Below are positions 54,901 through 64,000 of a stretch of DNA of 64,000 nt, one piece after another (position 1 is the first letter of the stretch; the number at the start of each line of letters is the position of its first letter). The DNA is from Lumbricus rubellus. Lineage: Eukaryota; Annelida; Clitellata; Crassiclitellata; Lumbricidae. A model generated the notes under the pieces. That model ran no database searches, was not told the origin of the DNA, and saw only the letters and a program-made list of their open reading frames with translations. The stretch spans positions 28,214,412 through 28,278,411 of the forward strand of contig OX243825.1 in NCBI GenBank assembly GCA_945859605.1, given 5' to 3'. The position numbers and the translations under genes are program-made.

Positions 54901-57301
54901 ATGCAAGAACCAATGCTGGAAGATCAGACATGTACATTCACTTTCTGGCAGAAATTGTTCGAGAATGGGTGTTCTGGACAAACCTAAAAGAGTAGTGTAA
55001 TTTGTGTCATAAATCATTTACATGCATGAGTAAACTACAAACGCATCAAAAAGACACACACAGGAGAAAAACCATTCAAATGCAATTTTTGTCCTAAATC
55101 ATTTTCACAGAAGGGACACCTAGACCTACATGGGAGAACCCATACTGGAGACAAGCCATACATATGCAGTTTATGCCAGAAATCATTCCGATATAAGTCT
55201 GTTCTGGACAAACATAAAAGAACACACACTGCTGAGAAACCTCACAAGTGCAATTTGTGTTATAGATCATTTGCACAGAAAGGTAATCTAGACCAACATA
55301 TGATAACTCATGCGGGAATCAAATCACACAAATGCGTATTTTGTCAAAAATCATTTGCATAGAAGAGTGTACTAGACATACATCTAAGAAAACACAATGG
55401 AGATAAACAATTCAAATGTAATTTGTGTCATAAATCATTTTCGGCATGGAAGAACACACACTGGATAAAAACCATATCAATGCAAAATGTGTCAGAGATC
55501 ATTTGCAGAGCAGAATGATCTGAAACGCCACTTAAGCACACATACTGGGAAAATGCCATACAAATGCAACTTATGCCATAAATCATTTAGTCAGAAAAGT
55601 TATCTTGACATGCATAAAAGTACCCATCCTGGAGAAAAACCATTCAAGTGTACTTTATGCCAGAAATCATTCCGACATAAGAGTGTTATGGACCACCATA
55701 GAAGAACTCACACTGGAGAAAAACCATTTCAATGCACTGTTTGTCAGCGATCATTTGCAGAACGAGGTCATCTGAGAAGGCACACGAGAACACACAATGG
55801 AGAAAAACCATATAAATGTAATTTGTGTTATAAATCATTTCCTCAGAAGAGTGGGCTAGACATACACCAAAGCACACACAATGGGGAGAAACCGTTCAAA
55901 TGTAACGTGTGTCATAAATCATTTCCACAGAAAGTTCATCTCGAACGGCATGGAAGAACACACACTGGAGAAAAACCATATCAGTGCAAAGTGTGTAAGA
56001 GATCATTTGCAGAGCAGAATCATGTGAAAAGGCACATGAGAACACACACTGGAGAAAAACCATACAAATGCAACTTATGCCATAAATCATTTAGTCAGAA
56101 AAGTTATCTTGACATGCATAGAAGTACCCATCCTGGAGAAAAACCATTCAAGTGTACTTTATGCCAGAAATCGTTCCGACATAAGAGTGTTCTTGACCAC
56201 CATAGAAGAACTCACACTGGTGAGAAACCACACAAGTGCGATTTGTGTTGTAGATTATTTTCACAGAAGGGTAATCTAGACTTACATAGAAGAACACACA
56301 CGGGAGAAAAACCATTCAGATGCGATATCTGCCAAAAATCATTTACACAGAAAGGTCAACTGCACCTACATGGAAGAACACACACTGGAGAAAAACCATA
56401 TAAGTGCATAGTGTGTCAGAGATCATTTGCAGAACGAGGTCATTTGAGAAGGCACATGAGAACGCACACTGGAGAAAAGCCATATAAATGTAATTTGTGT
56501 TATAAATCATTTCCTCGGAAGAGTGAGCTAGACATACACCAAAGCACACACAATGGGGAGAAACCGTTCAAATGTAACGTGTGTCATAAATCATTTCCAC
56601 AGAAAGTTCATCTCGAACGGCATGGAAGAACACACACTGGAGAAAAACCATATAAATGCATAGTGTGTCAGAGATCATTTGCAGAGCAGAATCATGTGAC
56701 AAGGCACATGAGAACACACACTGGAGAAAAACCATACAAATGCAACATATGCCATAAATCATTTAGACAGAATGCCACTGTGGAACGACATAGAAGGACC
56801 CACAGCTGGCAAGAGCCAGTCCAGTGTGTTCTGTGTGGCATGCTATTTGCATGCAATAAGAATCTTAAAACGCACATGACCATGCGTAGTGGACGTGATT
56901 CATGCAAATGCTTGCAATGCCAAAATACAGTTTCCTCAAGAAAGTGCAAGTCCGAACTGATTAAGTCAGGTAGGAGATCCCATGTATTGACTGAATATGT
57001 CAAATGTGTTGATGGAAAAGAGTTGTCCTCATCCGAAACGAACAGCACAAAAGTGTCTTCATTTAGTTCAAGTACAAAGACACTTTTGGATGAAAAACAA
57101 CTTTCTGAAGATCGATCAACGGCCACCGGTAGTATTGGCCATTTTGCTTTGAGATCTTTTGGTTGTGGAATGTGTGATGAAATGTTTGAAATCGAAAAGG
57201 AATTTATGGAACATTGTTTCCATCACTACGACAATGCTCCTTGGAAAGGCCATACTTTCTTTCAACTATCTGAAATGCACCTTTTGAGTTCTTTTCCTTG
57301 A
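54901..57301 (+). pseudogene. ZNF4: C2H2 zinc-finger gene, 5' third degraded, 604-codon frame intact
   Basis: The family start MQEPMLEDQTC lies at 54901, but that frame soon meets stops. Fingers up to 55,486 are interrupted by frameshifts, a TAG at about 55,360 and a deletion near 55,442. From the ATG at 55487 ([15 protein letters not shown]) the frame is open to 57301: about 16 fingers, a degenerate one whose last Cys is Arg ([11 protein letters not shown]), then the shared tail. Fingers 2-7 (55562-56065) and 8-15 (56066-56737) are an internal duplication, the second block having two extra fingers. An N-terminally short protein is possible. Confidence 0.75.
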
Positions 57302-57870
57302 ACACTGGATGCAGATTATGCTGCAGTTTCAGGTTGATTTGACACTAATCAATTTTTGTTGGATGGTCACCTAAAACACAGCAGCAATTTCTTGACTTTC
57401 TACTTTTATAATGATGTTATTTGAGATTTACTTTTGGTGTGCTTGCATATCTTGGAGTTTGGATTATCGCAGAATATGCCATGCGTTTGAAGGTTTTTTG
57501 TTAAAATTCACTGACAAAAACAGTCTGCATTTCCTATTTTTAAGTTCGGTATTGAAATGCTTCACTTTTGTGTTGTGGCAGTTTTACACTGAGCTTGGCA
57601 TCCTTGCAGTAATCTTAAAACAGGAAGTAATGAATTGTGTAAGATCCAGCGAGTTGAGCTGTTTTTTATTACAATGCATAGTACTCCTTTGAACACTTGT
57701 TTTCGTATTTGAGTCTAATCTAACAGTCATTTCATCAAGCGACTTTGTGGATTTGCTAATGGTAATAATAAGGCACTTCCTTTTGTACATTGTAGGCCTA
57801 TAAATACATATTTTGTTTATCATTTAAACATTGCTCATATAACGTTATATCGTATATGTCGTGTAGCCTA
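57302..57870. other. ZNF4 3' flank, uninterrupted
   Basis: This is the cleanest copy of the unit's 3' flank. It has the empty sites for both hAT-like elements (CTTGCATATCTTGG, CGAGTTGAGCTG) and serves as the reference for the other units. Confidence 0.6.
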
Positions 57871-57878
57871 CAAGTTGG

Positions 57879-58165
57879 ATCATCAATCCTACAAGTTGGA
57901 TTGATGAAAAGAATTCTCGCTAAATAGAAGTCGGATTGATACAAAATAAATTTTCTTAAATGGAAGATGTACTGATAGAAAAAAATTTTTTTGCTTCAGC
58001 GAAAGCTGGATTGATGAAAATGTTTTTTGTTTAAATTGGAGCTGAATAATAACCTGGATAAATAGGCTGGATTGGTGTAAATGTTCTTGCTTAAATTAAA
58101 GGTGGATAGATGAAAATAATTGTTATTTAAATAAAAGTTGGAGTGATGAAACGATTTTTGCACCG
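57879..58165 (+). repeat. ~36-bp array of the CTGGATTGATG core
   Basis: About eight units of the type GTTGGATTGATGAAAAGAAT...CTAAATAGAA recur every 35-38 bp, with one shortened unit (GAATAATAACCTGGATAAAT). It has no flanking outer repeats. Units are more diverged than in FB1. Confidence 0.75.
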
Positions 58166-58735
58166 CAAGCTGGACAATTGCTTTTTAATCAATTAACTGC
58201 AGAATTATGATATTTGGACAGTAAAGGGGTGAATGTCCGGCCGCTCCGGCGGGTTTTGTTCAGTGGGTTACTTACTGTCCTGCACTGGTAATCCAGGAAC
58301 ATTTTCTAATAAGCAATGATAATAACAATGACAATTTTTATGGCGCCGTAACGCAGCCATGCTGCTAGGCCTACAATGTGCTCTGTTTTCGGTACTTCAA
58401 CCGCTATAATAATTGTGAGATCGACTCAGGGCATAGGTTTTAGTCGCTTGCATCTGGCAGCAACCGTTTCTCATATAATACACAAGCAATGGTCATAAAA
58501 GTAACACAACTGCATGGCTTTCTCCAATAGGTTCCTAAATGCAATCTGAGAATACTATTGCAAGTGTAGCCTATGTTCTCACTGGAATTTCAGATGAAGC
58601 GCTTTTCAACGCCAGCTGTAGGCCTAATGCACAACGTCGTCAGAGCTACAAAAACAGCGCGCCTGCCGTACGGTCCGTACGCCACCCCACCCCATTCTAT
58701 TGTGGCCTAACAACAGCCCCGCCAATACCCTATCC
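58166..58735. other. Intergenic sequence with repeat fragments
   Basis: It contains an inverted copy of the GGCGCC/GCATGGC retroelement tail (58330-58375) and the repeat also found at 44,190-44,290 and 45,170-45,280. No gene is seen. Confidence 0.45.
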
Positions 58736-59524
58736 CAGTGTTTTAGTTGTCCAAAATTAACTGGGGGGGTCAGTAATTTTGTACAGATTACCAAAGTACA
58801 CAAATACATGTCAAATCCCTGCCGTTACAGAAATTAAAAACGGTGATTTGTAAGAAATGTTACTGTAAAAGAGAAAGGTTTCATTTTGTCTTTATCGTAA
58901 GCTGCCCCAGCGGGGTCTGGGGCGGAGCCCCAGCGACCAGCGCATTTTTGGCTGTGTTGACCTCAAATGGAGCCATTTTTAGGCAGTCATGGCCGGTCGT
59001 CCGTAACTGCATGGACGCCGTGGTTGGCCTGGACTGCCTCGCTGGACATATCGGCACATCGAGACTTTTTATTAAAGTCTTTTTCTTCTTCGTCGCCACC
59101 ATCGCCGACGATCTTTCGCTTGCTTTTCGCGAATCCAAACGCAAACAAACTCATTTCTCTGCAACTTTTCAAGAGAAACTGGACGATTTAACATGCAATC
59201 AGTAGCTGACAAACAGGAAAAGGAAATACGTTGAAGAACATGAACATTACTAATATTTATTTGAGAATGGCTCCCTACCCGCGTCATAAATTATAGACTG
59301 GTGTCTGGTTCCCTACTCTCAGTCACGCATTGTATCGACAAGTATTGCAGCCAATTAATTTGAGACACGAATCAAGAATCATACGAATATGGATGAAGGG
59401 GCCAAGGAACTGGGGGGGTCAGAAGCTGACCCCCTCAACACATTTTTAGTCACTTAACTGAGGGGGTCAGACAACGAACTGAGGGGGTCCAACCCCCCCA
59501 ACCCCCCCGACAACTAAATCACTG
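58736..59524. mobile_element. hAT-like element 3, CAGTG ends, 789 bp
   Basis: The left end CAGTGTTTTAGTTGTC and the right end (inverted CAGTGATTTAGTTGTC) are flanked by a perfect 8-bp duplication CCCTATCC (58728-58735, 59525-59532). G-rich tracts (ACTGGGGGGGTCAG; ACTGAGGGGGTC) repeat near both ends. It has no transposase frame. Confidence 0.8.
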
Positions 59525-59559
59525 CCCTATCCAGAGCCTTCTATTACTGACCCTATCCA

Positions 59560-59800
59560 TTGCACAGCTGAAGATGATAATGACTGACAGGGGAACGAAA
59601 ACCACATTGTCAAGGATATCGAGTTCAAATAAGAAACAATTGCAAGAGGGCGCCATTATCGCCATACTATATTCTAATCCAACTTCCAGTTTACAATTTT
59701 TTCTGAAAATTGTTAACGCCATTTTGCAAACTGGACTGATGAAGAGGCGAATGACATTGCAAAACTGTGAGTTACTTCTGTCTGCTTAATATAATTAACA
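59560..59800. other. Unit block a upstream of ZNF5
   Basis: GATGATAATGACTGACAGGG through TGAGTTACTTCTGTCTGC matches the ZNF3 and ZNF4 units. The L2 LINE and SINE-like element that follow separate it from block b (from 61,840). Confidence 0.55.
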
Positions 59801-60044
59801 TCTATATGAATGATCTGCGCAGGTCAGCGGCCATGTGATCGTTTACCGACCTCTCTGTCATTTCGACGGATTATTTCATCAAAATGCAAAATTTGCACAG
59901 TTGTTTCAGACAGGTTGGAGTTTGCTGCTTCTAGACTCGCGTACTGGACTTTTCGTTGGATTTCTCAAGAATTTTACGCTTGTTAGAAGGTTTTTGTTGC
60001 GGGTCGTCTTGGTCACGTGACTGCATCAGCGACCATCCCTATGA

Positions 60045-61360
60045 TGCACAGCGAGTCAATCTGGGTTCCGTAAGAATCATTCGACTGAGACTCTTTTACT
60101 CCGCCTTTTATCTGATCTCTATGGTGCTATGGATACAGGACGCGTCTCTCTTCTGGCTTTATTTGATGTTAGCTCGGCTTTTGACTGCGTCGACCATAAC
60201 ATACTCCTCCAACGCCTTTCTACCTCTTTTGGTGTTGTGGATCAGCCTCTTAAGTGGCTTCATTCTTTTTTTAACGGAACGTACCAATTCTGTTGTCTTT
60301 GGTACATCCAGATCTGTCTGGGTTCCTGCCCCTTTTGGAGTCCCTCAGGGTTCTGTTTTGGGACCATTGCTGTATATTATTTATACGTCTGGCATAGGAT
60401 CACTGCTGACATCTTGTGGTCTTTTTCACCAGCTTTATGCTGATGATGTTAAAGCGTACACCCACTGCCACCCTGACAATAGTCTGGAAGTAGTTCAGCA
60501 AATGTGTCATGCTATGGATAAGCTGGCTAGCTGGTTAGCCTCTAACCGCCTCCTACTTAATGCTTCCAAAACTCAATTCATCTGGTTGGGTGGACGTAGA
60601 CGACTGGCAAATGTTGATCGTTGTGCCGTGGCTAAAGCATTTCCCCATGTTACCTTTTTGGATTCTGTCCGGGACTTGGGTGTTATGCTTGATGAAGAAC
60701 TTAGTTTCTCAAAACATGTCAACCAGCTGACTCGTGGCTGTTACTACCAAATTCGTCAGCTACGGGTCATCTCTCGGTCCTTATCAGAGAACTCTGCTGC
60801 TACCCTTGTTCATGCTTTTGTCACCAGCCGCTTGGACTACTGTTGCTCTATTCTGGTTGGTTTGCCTCTATTATTGATATCCCGACTTGACCGTGTTCTT
60901 TGGTCTGCAGCCCGGCTAATTGGTCGAATCCCCAAATATGCATCTGTTTCATCTTACATTCGTGATACTCTACACTGGCTCCCTATCTCACAGCGCATCG
61001 AATACAGAATTGCTTCACTGGTTTGGCGTTGTCTCCTTGGCTGTGCCCCGACTTATCTGTGTGAACTCTGCTGTCCATTATCTGTTGTCCTTTCTCGCAG
61101 AGCCCTTCGCTCTGCCTCTAGCGGTAAGCTTTTGGTCCCGCGTGTTGAAACATCAACCTGTCAGCGTCGTGCTTTCTCAGTTGTAGGTCCTTCTGTCTGG
61201 AATAGTCTCCCGTTGCAGATGCGCTTGCTGCCTAGGGTCGACTCATCAGTGTTCTACAAGCTCCTTAAAACTTTTTTGTTTCACCGTGGTTGGACTGGGA
61301 GCGCTTCTGAGTGGATTTCTTGAAGAGGCGCTAAATAAAGTCTTGAAATGAATGAATGAA
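60045..61360 (+). pseudogene. L2-type LINE, 5'-truncated reverse transcriptase
   Basis: The coding path is LLALFDVSSAFDCVDHNILL (frame of 60129), a frameshift near 60,280, then SRSVWVPAPFGVPQGSVLGP, QLYADDVKAYTHC with the catalytic ADD, SKTQFIWLGGRRRL, GCYYQIRQLRV, LDYCCSILVGLP, DTLHWLPISQRIEYRIASL and RAFSVVGPSVWNSLP. It ends GSASEWIS at 61323 with the L2 3' signature and GAATGAATGAATGA. It is less decayed than the copy at 45405. The endonuclease part is lost. Confidence 0.85.
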
Positions 61361-61365
61361 TGAAT

Positions 61366-61830
61366 GAATGAGTCATTCCATGCGCCGTGCGTGTACGCCG
61401 CTGCTGGCCAGCCGATGTTTACATCTCGTCGGAGGGCGGTTCACGAGGGTCAGTGGAGTGACCTCGGCTGTTGTCACTGATGGCGCTTCCAACTACCGAC
61501 CGACAAGCGACGAATGCCTTCTCCTGTACGTATCCTTGATTGAGATTCGGCGATTAGCCGGACGGGCGTCATCTACCACCTACCAGAGACTCTGACCAAC
61601 CACGCCATCTACGAGCTGTCTATGGGAATCCGATGGTCAACTGTGTTTGCGAGGGCTCGCCACCGGTGACTCTTTCAGCTAACTGTGTTTTGTTTTTGCA
61701 AAGTGTTGTTATTTTTCGCTCGCTATATGACTATAATAATATCATTTGGGCTAGTTAGCGCAGAGAGTGCCTCTGAGTAGATATCTTGAAGAGGCGCTAT
61801 ATAAATTCTCAGAATGAATGAATGATCCTT
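61366..61830 (+). mobile_element. SINE-like element with an L2 3' tail
   Basis: A body of about 380 bp with no L2 coding similarity (TGCGCCGTGCGTGTACGCCG onward) ends in GAGTGCCTCTGAGTAG, GAGGCGCTATATAAATTC and GAATGAATGA. It directly follows the tail of the preceding L2. It could be a SINE or a chimeric retrocopy. I find no clear A/B boxes. Confidence 0.5.
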
Positions 61831-61839
61831 TTGCATCAG

Positions 61840-62224
61840 CCTTGTCATGGTTTATCAGAATCTTGATCCATTCATGGACATTGATCTGCAACTAACATGT
61901 AAATGTGACAATGTGATGACTTCCTTAATGCTGCTAAAAGCATTTTTTACTGTGCCACATGTATTGCACAGAACTGCAATTGATGAAGCACCAAACCAAA
62001 TCAACATTATCAGTTTTTTTCGGGCGAAAGATCAAGAAATTATAAATTTTCAAAAAATGCTCCCCCTACAAAATTTCTGTATCTGCCCATGGCCTGCCCA
62101 CATAGCAGGTAAGCTCATTGGTGGTTGTATAATCTCAGACTATACGGTACATCTCAAGAGGGTAGTCTTTGTCGTGAGTTAGGTTCATCATTGAGGTTAG
62201 GTGCTGTGAGGGTCGGTTAGAGTT
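61840..62224. other. Unit block b upstream of ZNF5
   Basis: It contains the uninterrupted CTTCCTTAATGCTGCTAAAA (about 61,921), the empty site for both TTAA elements, and leads through GAGGGTCGGTTAGAGTT into the fold-back element. The 111-codon frame at 61847 crosses blocks and is not convincing. Confidence 0.5.
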
Positions 62225-62831
62225 GGCTCCACGACAACTGGTCTACCGACAACTCGTCTCTGGACAATTGGTCTAACGACAACTGGTCTACAGACGAATA
62301 GTATGAAATAGAAGCTGGATTTACGAAAATGTTTTTTTACCTTAAATGAAAGCTGGATTGATGATTTTCATTCATGTATTCCTGCATGCACCCATTTCTA
62401 CTTCATATCTAAAAATACCTTCATACAGATTCTATTTCTCGCCTGTTATTTTAGTCAATCCAGCTTCTATTTCAGATATAAAAAATACCCTCATCCAGCT
62501 TCCATTACTTAAGCGGTTTTCTTATCAATCCAGCTTCTATTTCAGATCTAGAAATACCTTCATCCAGCTTTTATTTATCATGCGTTATTTTCGTCAATCC
62601 AGCTTCCATTTCACCTGTAAAAGAACCATCATCTAGATTCCATTTCTCGTGCGTTTTTTCATCAATCCAACCTCCATTTCACCTCTAAAAACTGTCATCC
62701 AGCTTCAATTTCTCAAGCGCTGGATCAGTTGTCAGTAGACCAGTTGTCGTTAGACGAATTGTCTGGAGACCACTTGTCGTTGGACGAGTTGTCGTTAGAC
62801 GAGTTGTCGTTAGACGAGTTGTTGTGACACC
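62225..62831. mobile_element. FB1-E: complete fold-back transposon, 607 bp
   Basis: The left end GGCTCCACGACAACTGG and right end GAGTTGTTGTGACACC carry 15-bp outer repeats on both sides. The inner array has two cores one way and about nine the other, so it lies in the orientation opposite to FB1-A. The flanks GTTAGAGTT and CTTAGGGTT (7 of 9 equal) match the single TTAGTGTTAGTG of the ZNF4 unit near 54,420. It sits about 780 bp upstream of ZNF5. Confidence 0.85.
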
Positions 62832-63613
62832 CTTAGGGTTAGTGTCATCATTAGAAACTCTTGTGCATTGACGGAAATAATTTCTTGCGATATAAAAGTT
62901 GGAATGATGAAAATAATATTGCCGAATCAGAGCTTGTTGATTGTTGTATAATCTTGGTTCAATTTTAAACTATATAGAAATGTGTCTGTTGTCTACCATA
63001 GAGCCTGTGATTCCACATTCATTTTCGATTCACTGAAAATGTGTTTGCAAATGTTTGGAACAGTTCAATCAATTATGACCGGTGACCGCTACAGATACAA
63101 AGAAGGGGCGGCAACCGTCAGCACCCCGGAAGAGTACATGTGTCATCTGTAGTCAAACAGAAACTGTTGCTTAGTGCTTGTGAAGAGGTTCTCATTGTGT
63201 GATCTTCATAGAACATGTGGGCTAAAATACTCAGACAATGAATCATAGCATGGAAAGACAGCGAATGTGAATTTTGTATCCAAAGTTTGCACGGAATAAT
63301 TTTCTTGAGTAACTGTGTACGAGTAACAGCAATTTATGTCTTCGAACAGCAAACTGTGGTGTGAAATTGCAAACAGGAAACGAAAACAGAGAAATGTCAT
63401 AAAATTGCAACTTATGTGAGAACACGTCAGCAGAAGTAAGACGATAAAATTGCAGGAAATCTTTGCGTGTAAAGCAAATACAAATTTATGTTACAAGACA
63501 TTTTCATATATTGATCAACTGAAACGTCATACAAAAATTCTCATTGAATAAAAACCTTTCCATTTTACATTTATGCTAGAAATCATTTTCGGAAAGAAAT
63601 ATCTGAACAAGCC
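62832..63613 (+). promoter_or_regulatory. ZNF5 5' flank or leader
   Basis: It holds the shared block in full length, including the segment deleted before ZNF4. The 55-codon stretch (VVYHRACDSTFIFDSL...STPEEYMCHL, about 62,980-63,150) stays open, but its first codon is TCT/GTG rather than ATG. Promoter elements could not be pinpointed. Confidence 0.45.
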
Positions 63614-64000
63614 ATGCAAGAATCCATGCTGGAAGATCAGACATGTACATTCACTTTATGCCAAAAATTGTTCAAGAATAGGTGTGCTCTGGACAAGCAT
63701 AAAAGAGTCGAAAAACCATATAAGTGCAATTTATGTCATAAATCGTTTACATGCATGAGTAAACTACTAACGCATCTAAGGACACACACCGGAGCAAAAC
63801 CATTCAAATGCAATTTGTGTTGTAAATCATTTTCACAGAAGGGACACTTAGACCTACATGGGAGAACCCATACTGGAGACAAGCCATACATATGCAGTTT
63901 GTGTGAGAAATCGTTCGGATATAAGTCTGTTCTGGACAAACATAAAAGAGCGCACACTGGTGAGAAACCATATAAATGTAATTTGTGTCATAAATCATTT
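63614..64000 (+). CDS. ZNF5: 5' part of a C2H2 zinc-finger gene (runs off the window)
   Basis: From ATG 63614 (MQESMLEDQTCTFTLCQKLF) the frame is open to the last base. A first finger has a shortened end (ALDKHKRVEKPYKC, with the second His and linker missing). Three full fingers follow ([54 protein letters not shown]), and a further one begins at the edge. Of the four 5' ends visible here it is the only one undamaged, so it is the best candidate for a working member. A second in-frame ATG lies at 63626. Confidence 0.75.
   Translation, partial: MQESMLEDQTCTFTLCQKLFKNRCALDKHKRVEKPYKCNLCHKSFTCMSKLLTHLRTHTGAKPFKCNLCCKSFSQKGHLDLHGRTHTGDKPYICSLCEKSFGYKSVLDKHKRAHTGEKPYKCNLCHKSF

Overview
The window is nuclear DNA of an invertebrate animal, about 60 percent A+T. 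It has no bacterial-type operons. It carries a tandem cluster of intron-poor C2H2 zinc-finger genes embedded in dense, nested transposable elements and simple repeats. The element set (L2-type LINEs ending in GAAT/TGAA repeats, TTAGGG-type interstitial repeats, and fold-back elements whose outer arms are 15-bp tandem repeats like the sea-urchin TU elements) suggests a marine deuterostome, with an echinoderm most likely. That assignment is inference, not proof.

Gene backbone. Five paralogous zinc-finger units lie head to tail on the + strand: ZNF1 (only its last 138 codons, 2-415), ZNF2 (20101-22804), ZNF3 (38713-40773), ZNF4 (54901-57301) and ZNF5 (63614 to the window end). They share 5' flanks, a conserved C-terminal tail and 3' flanks, so each arose by duplicating a unit of roughly 16-22 kb. 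ZNF2 has a frameshift near its start. ZNF3 has an in-frame TGA. ZNF4 has a wrecked 5' third and has lost 298 bp of leader. ZNF5 is open as far as it can be seen.

Repeat layout. Positions 1 to about 11,860 recur almost base for base at 22,390-34,240 as a direct repeat. It ends inside the right arm of a fold-back element, after which the copies are about 96 percent identical for 210 bp and then unrelated. The repeated segment holds the ZNF 3' end, a 1.15-kb hAT-like element, an L2 fragment, a mariner-like MITE, and three head-to-tail copies (one complete, 991 codons) of a non-LTR retrotransposon with a restriction-like endonuclease, separated by (TAA)n. It then has a fold-back element inside one of those copies, and a larger fold-back element carrying a piggyBac-like element that itself carries another fold-back copy. 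The unique stretch 12,086-20,100 holds L2/SINE pieces, two strong hairpins, a second fold-back family with 17-bp C-rich repeats, and the ZNF2 5' flank. From 34,469 onward come ZNF3, a second hAT-like element, a Ty3/gypsy pol fragment, and an L2 LINE split by a 4.5-kb hAT-like element (itself holding a nearly intact RTE LINE) and by a 908-bp palindrome. A truncated piggyBac transposase element, ZNF4, a third small hAT-like element, another L2 LINE, a fold-back element and ZNF5 follow.

What stands out: (1) fold-back elements of two unrelated outer types share an inner array of a conserved core (TGGAAGCTGGATTGATGAAA-like) recurring every 34-35 bp, which superficially looks like a CRISPR array; (2) the paralogous units act as filled and empty sites for each other, so most insertions can be dated and target duplications proven inside the window, including two different piggyBac-like families in the same TTAA of two paralogous units; (3) the endonuclease-encoding LINE appears to insert into its own TAA tails.
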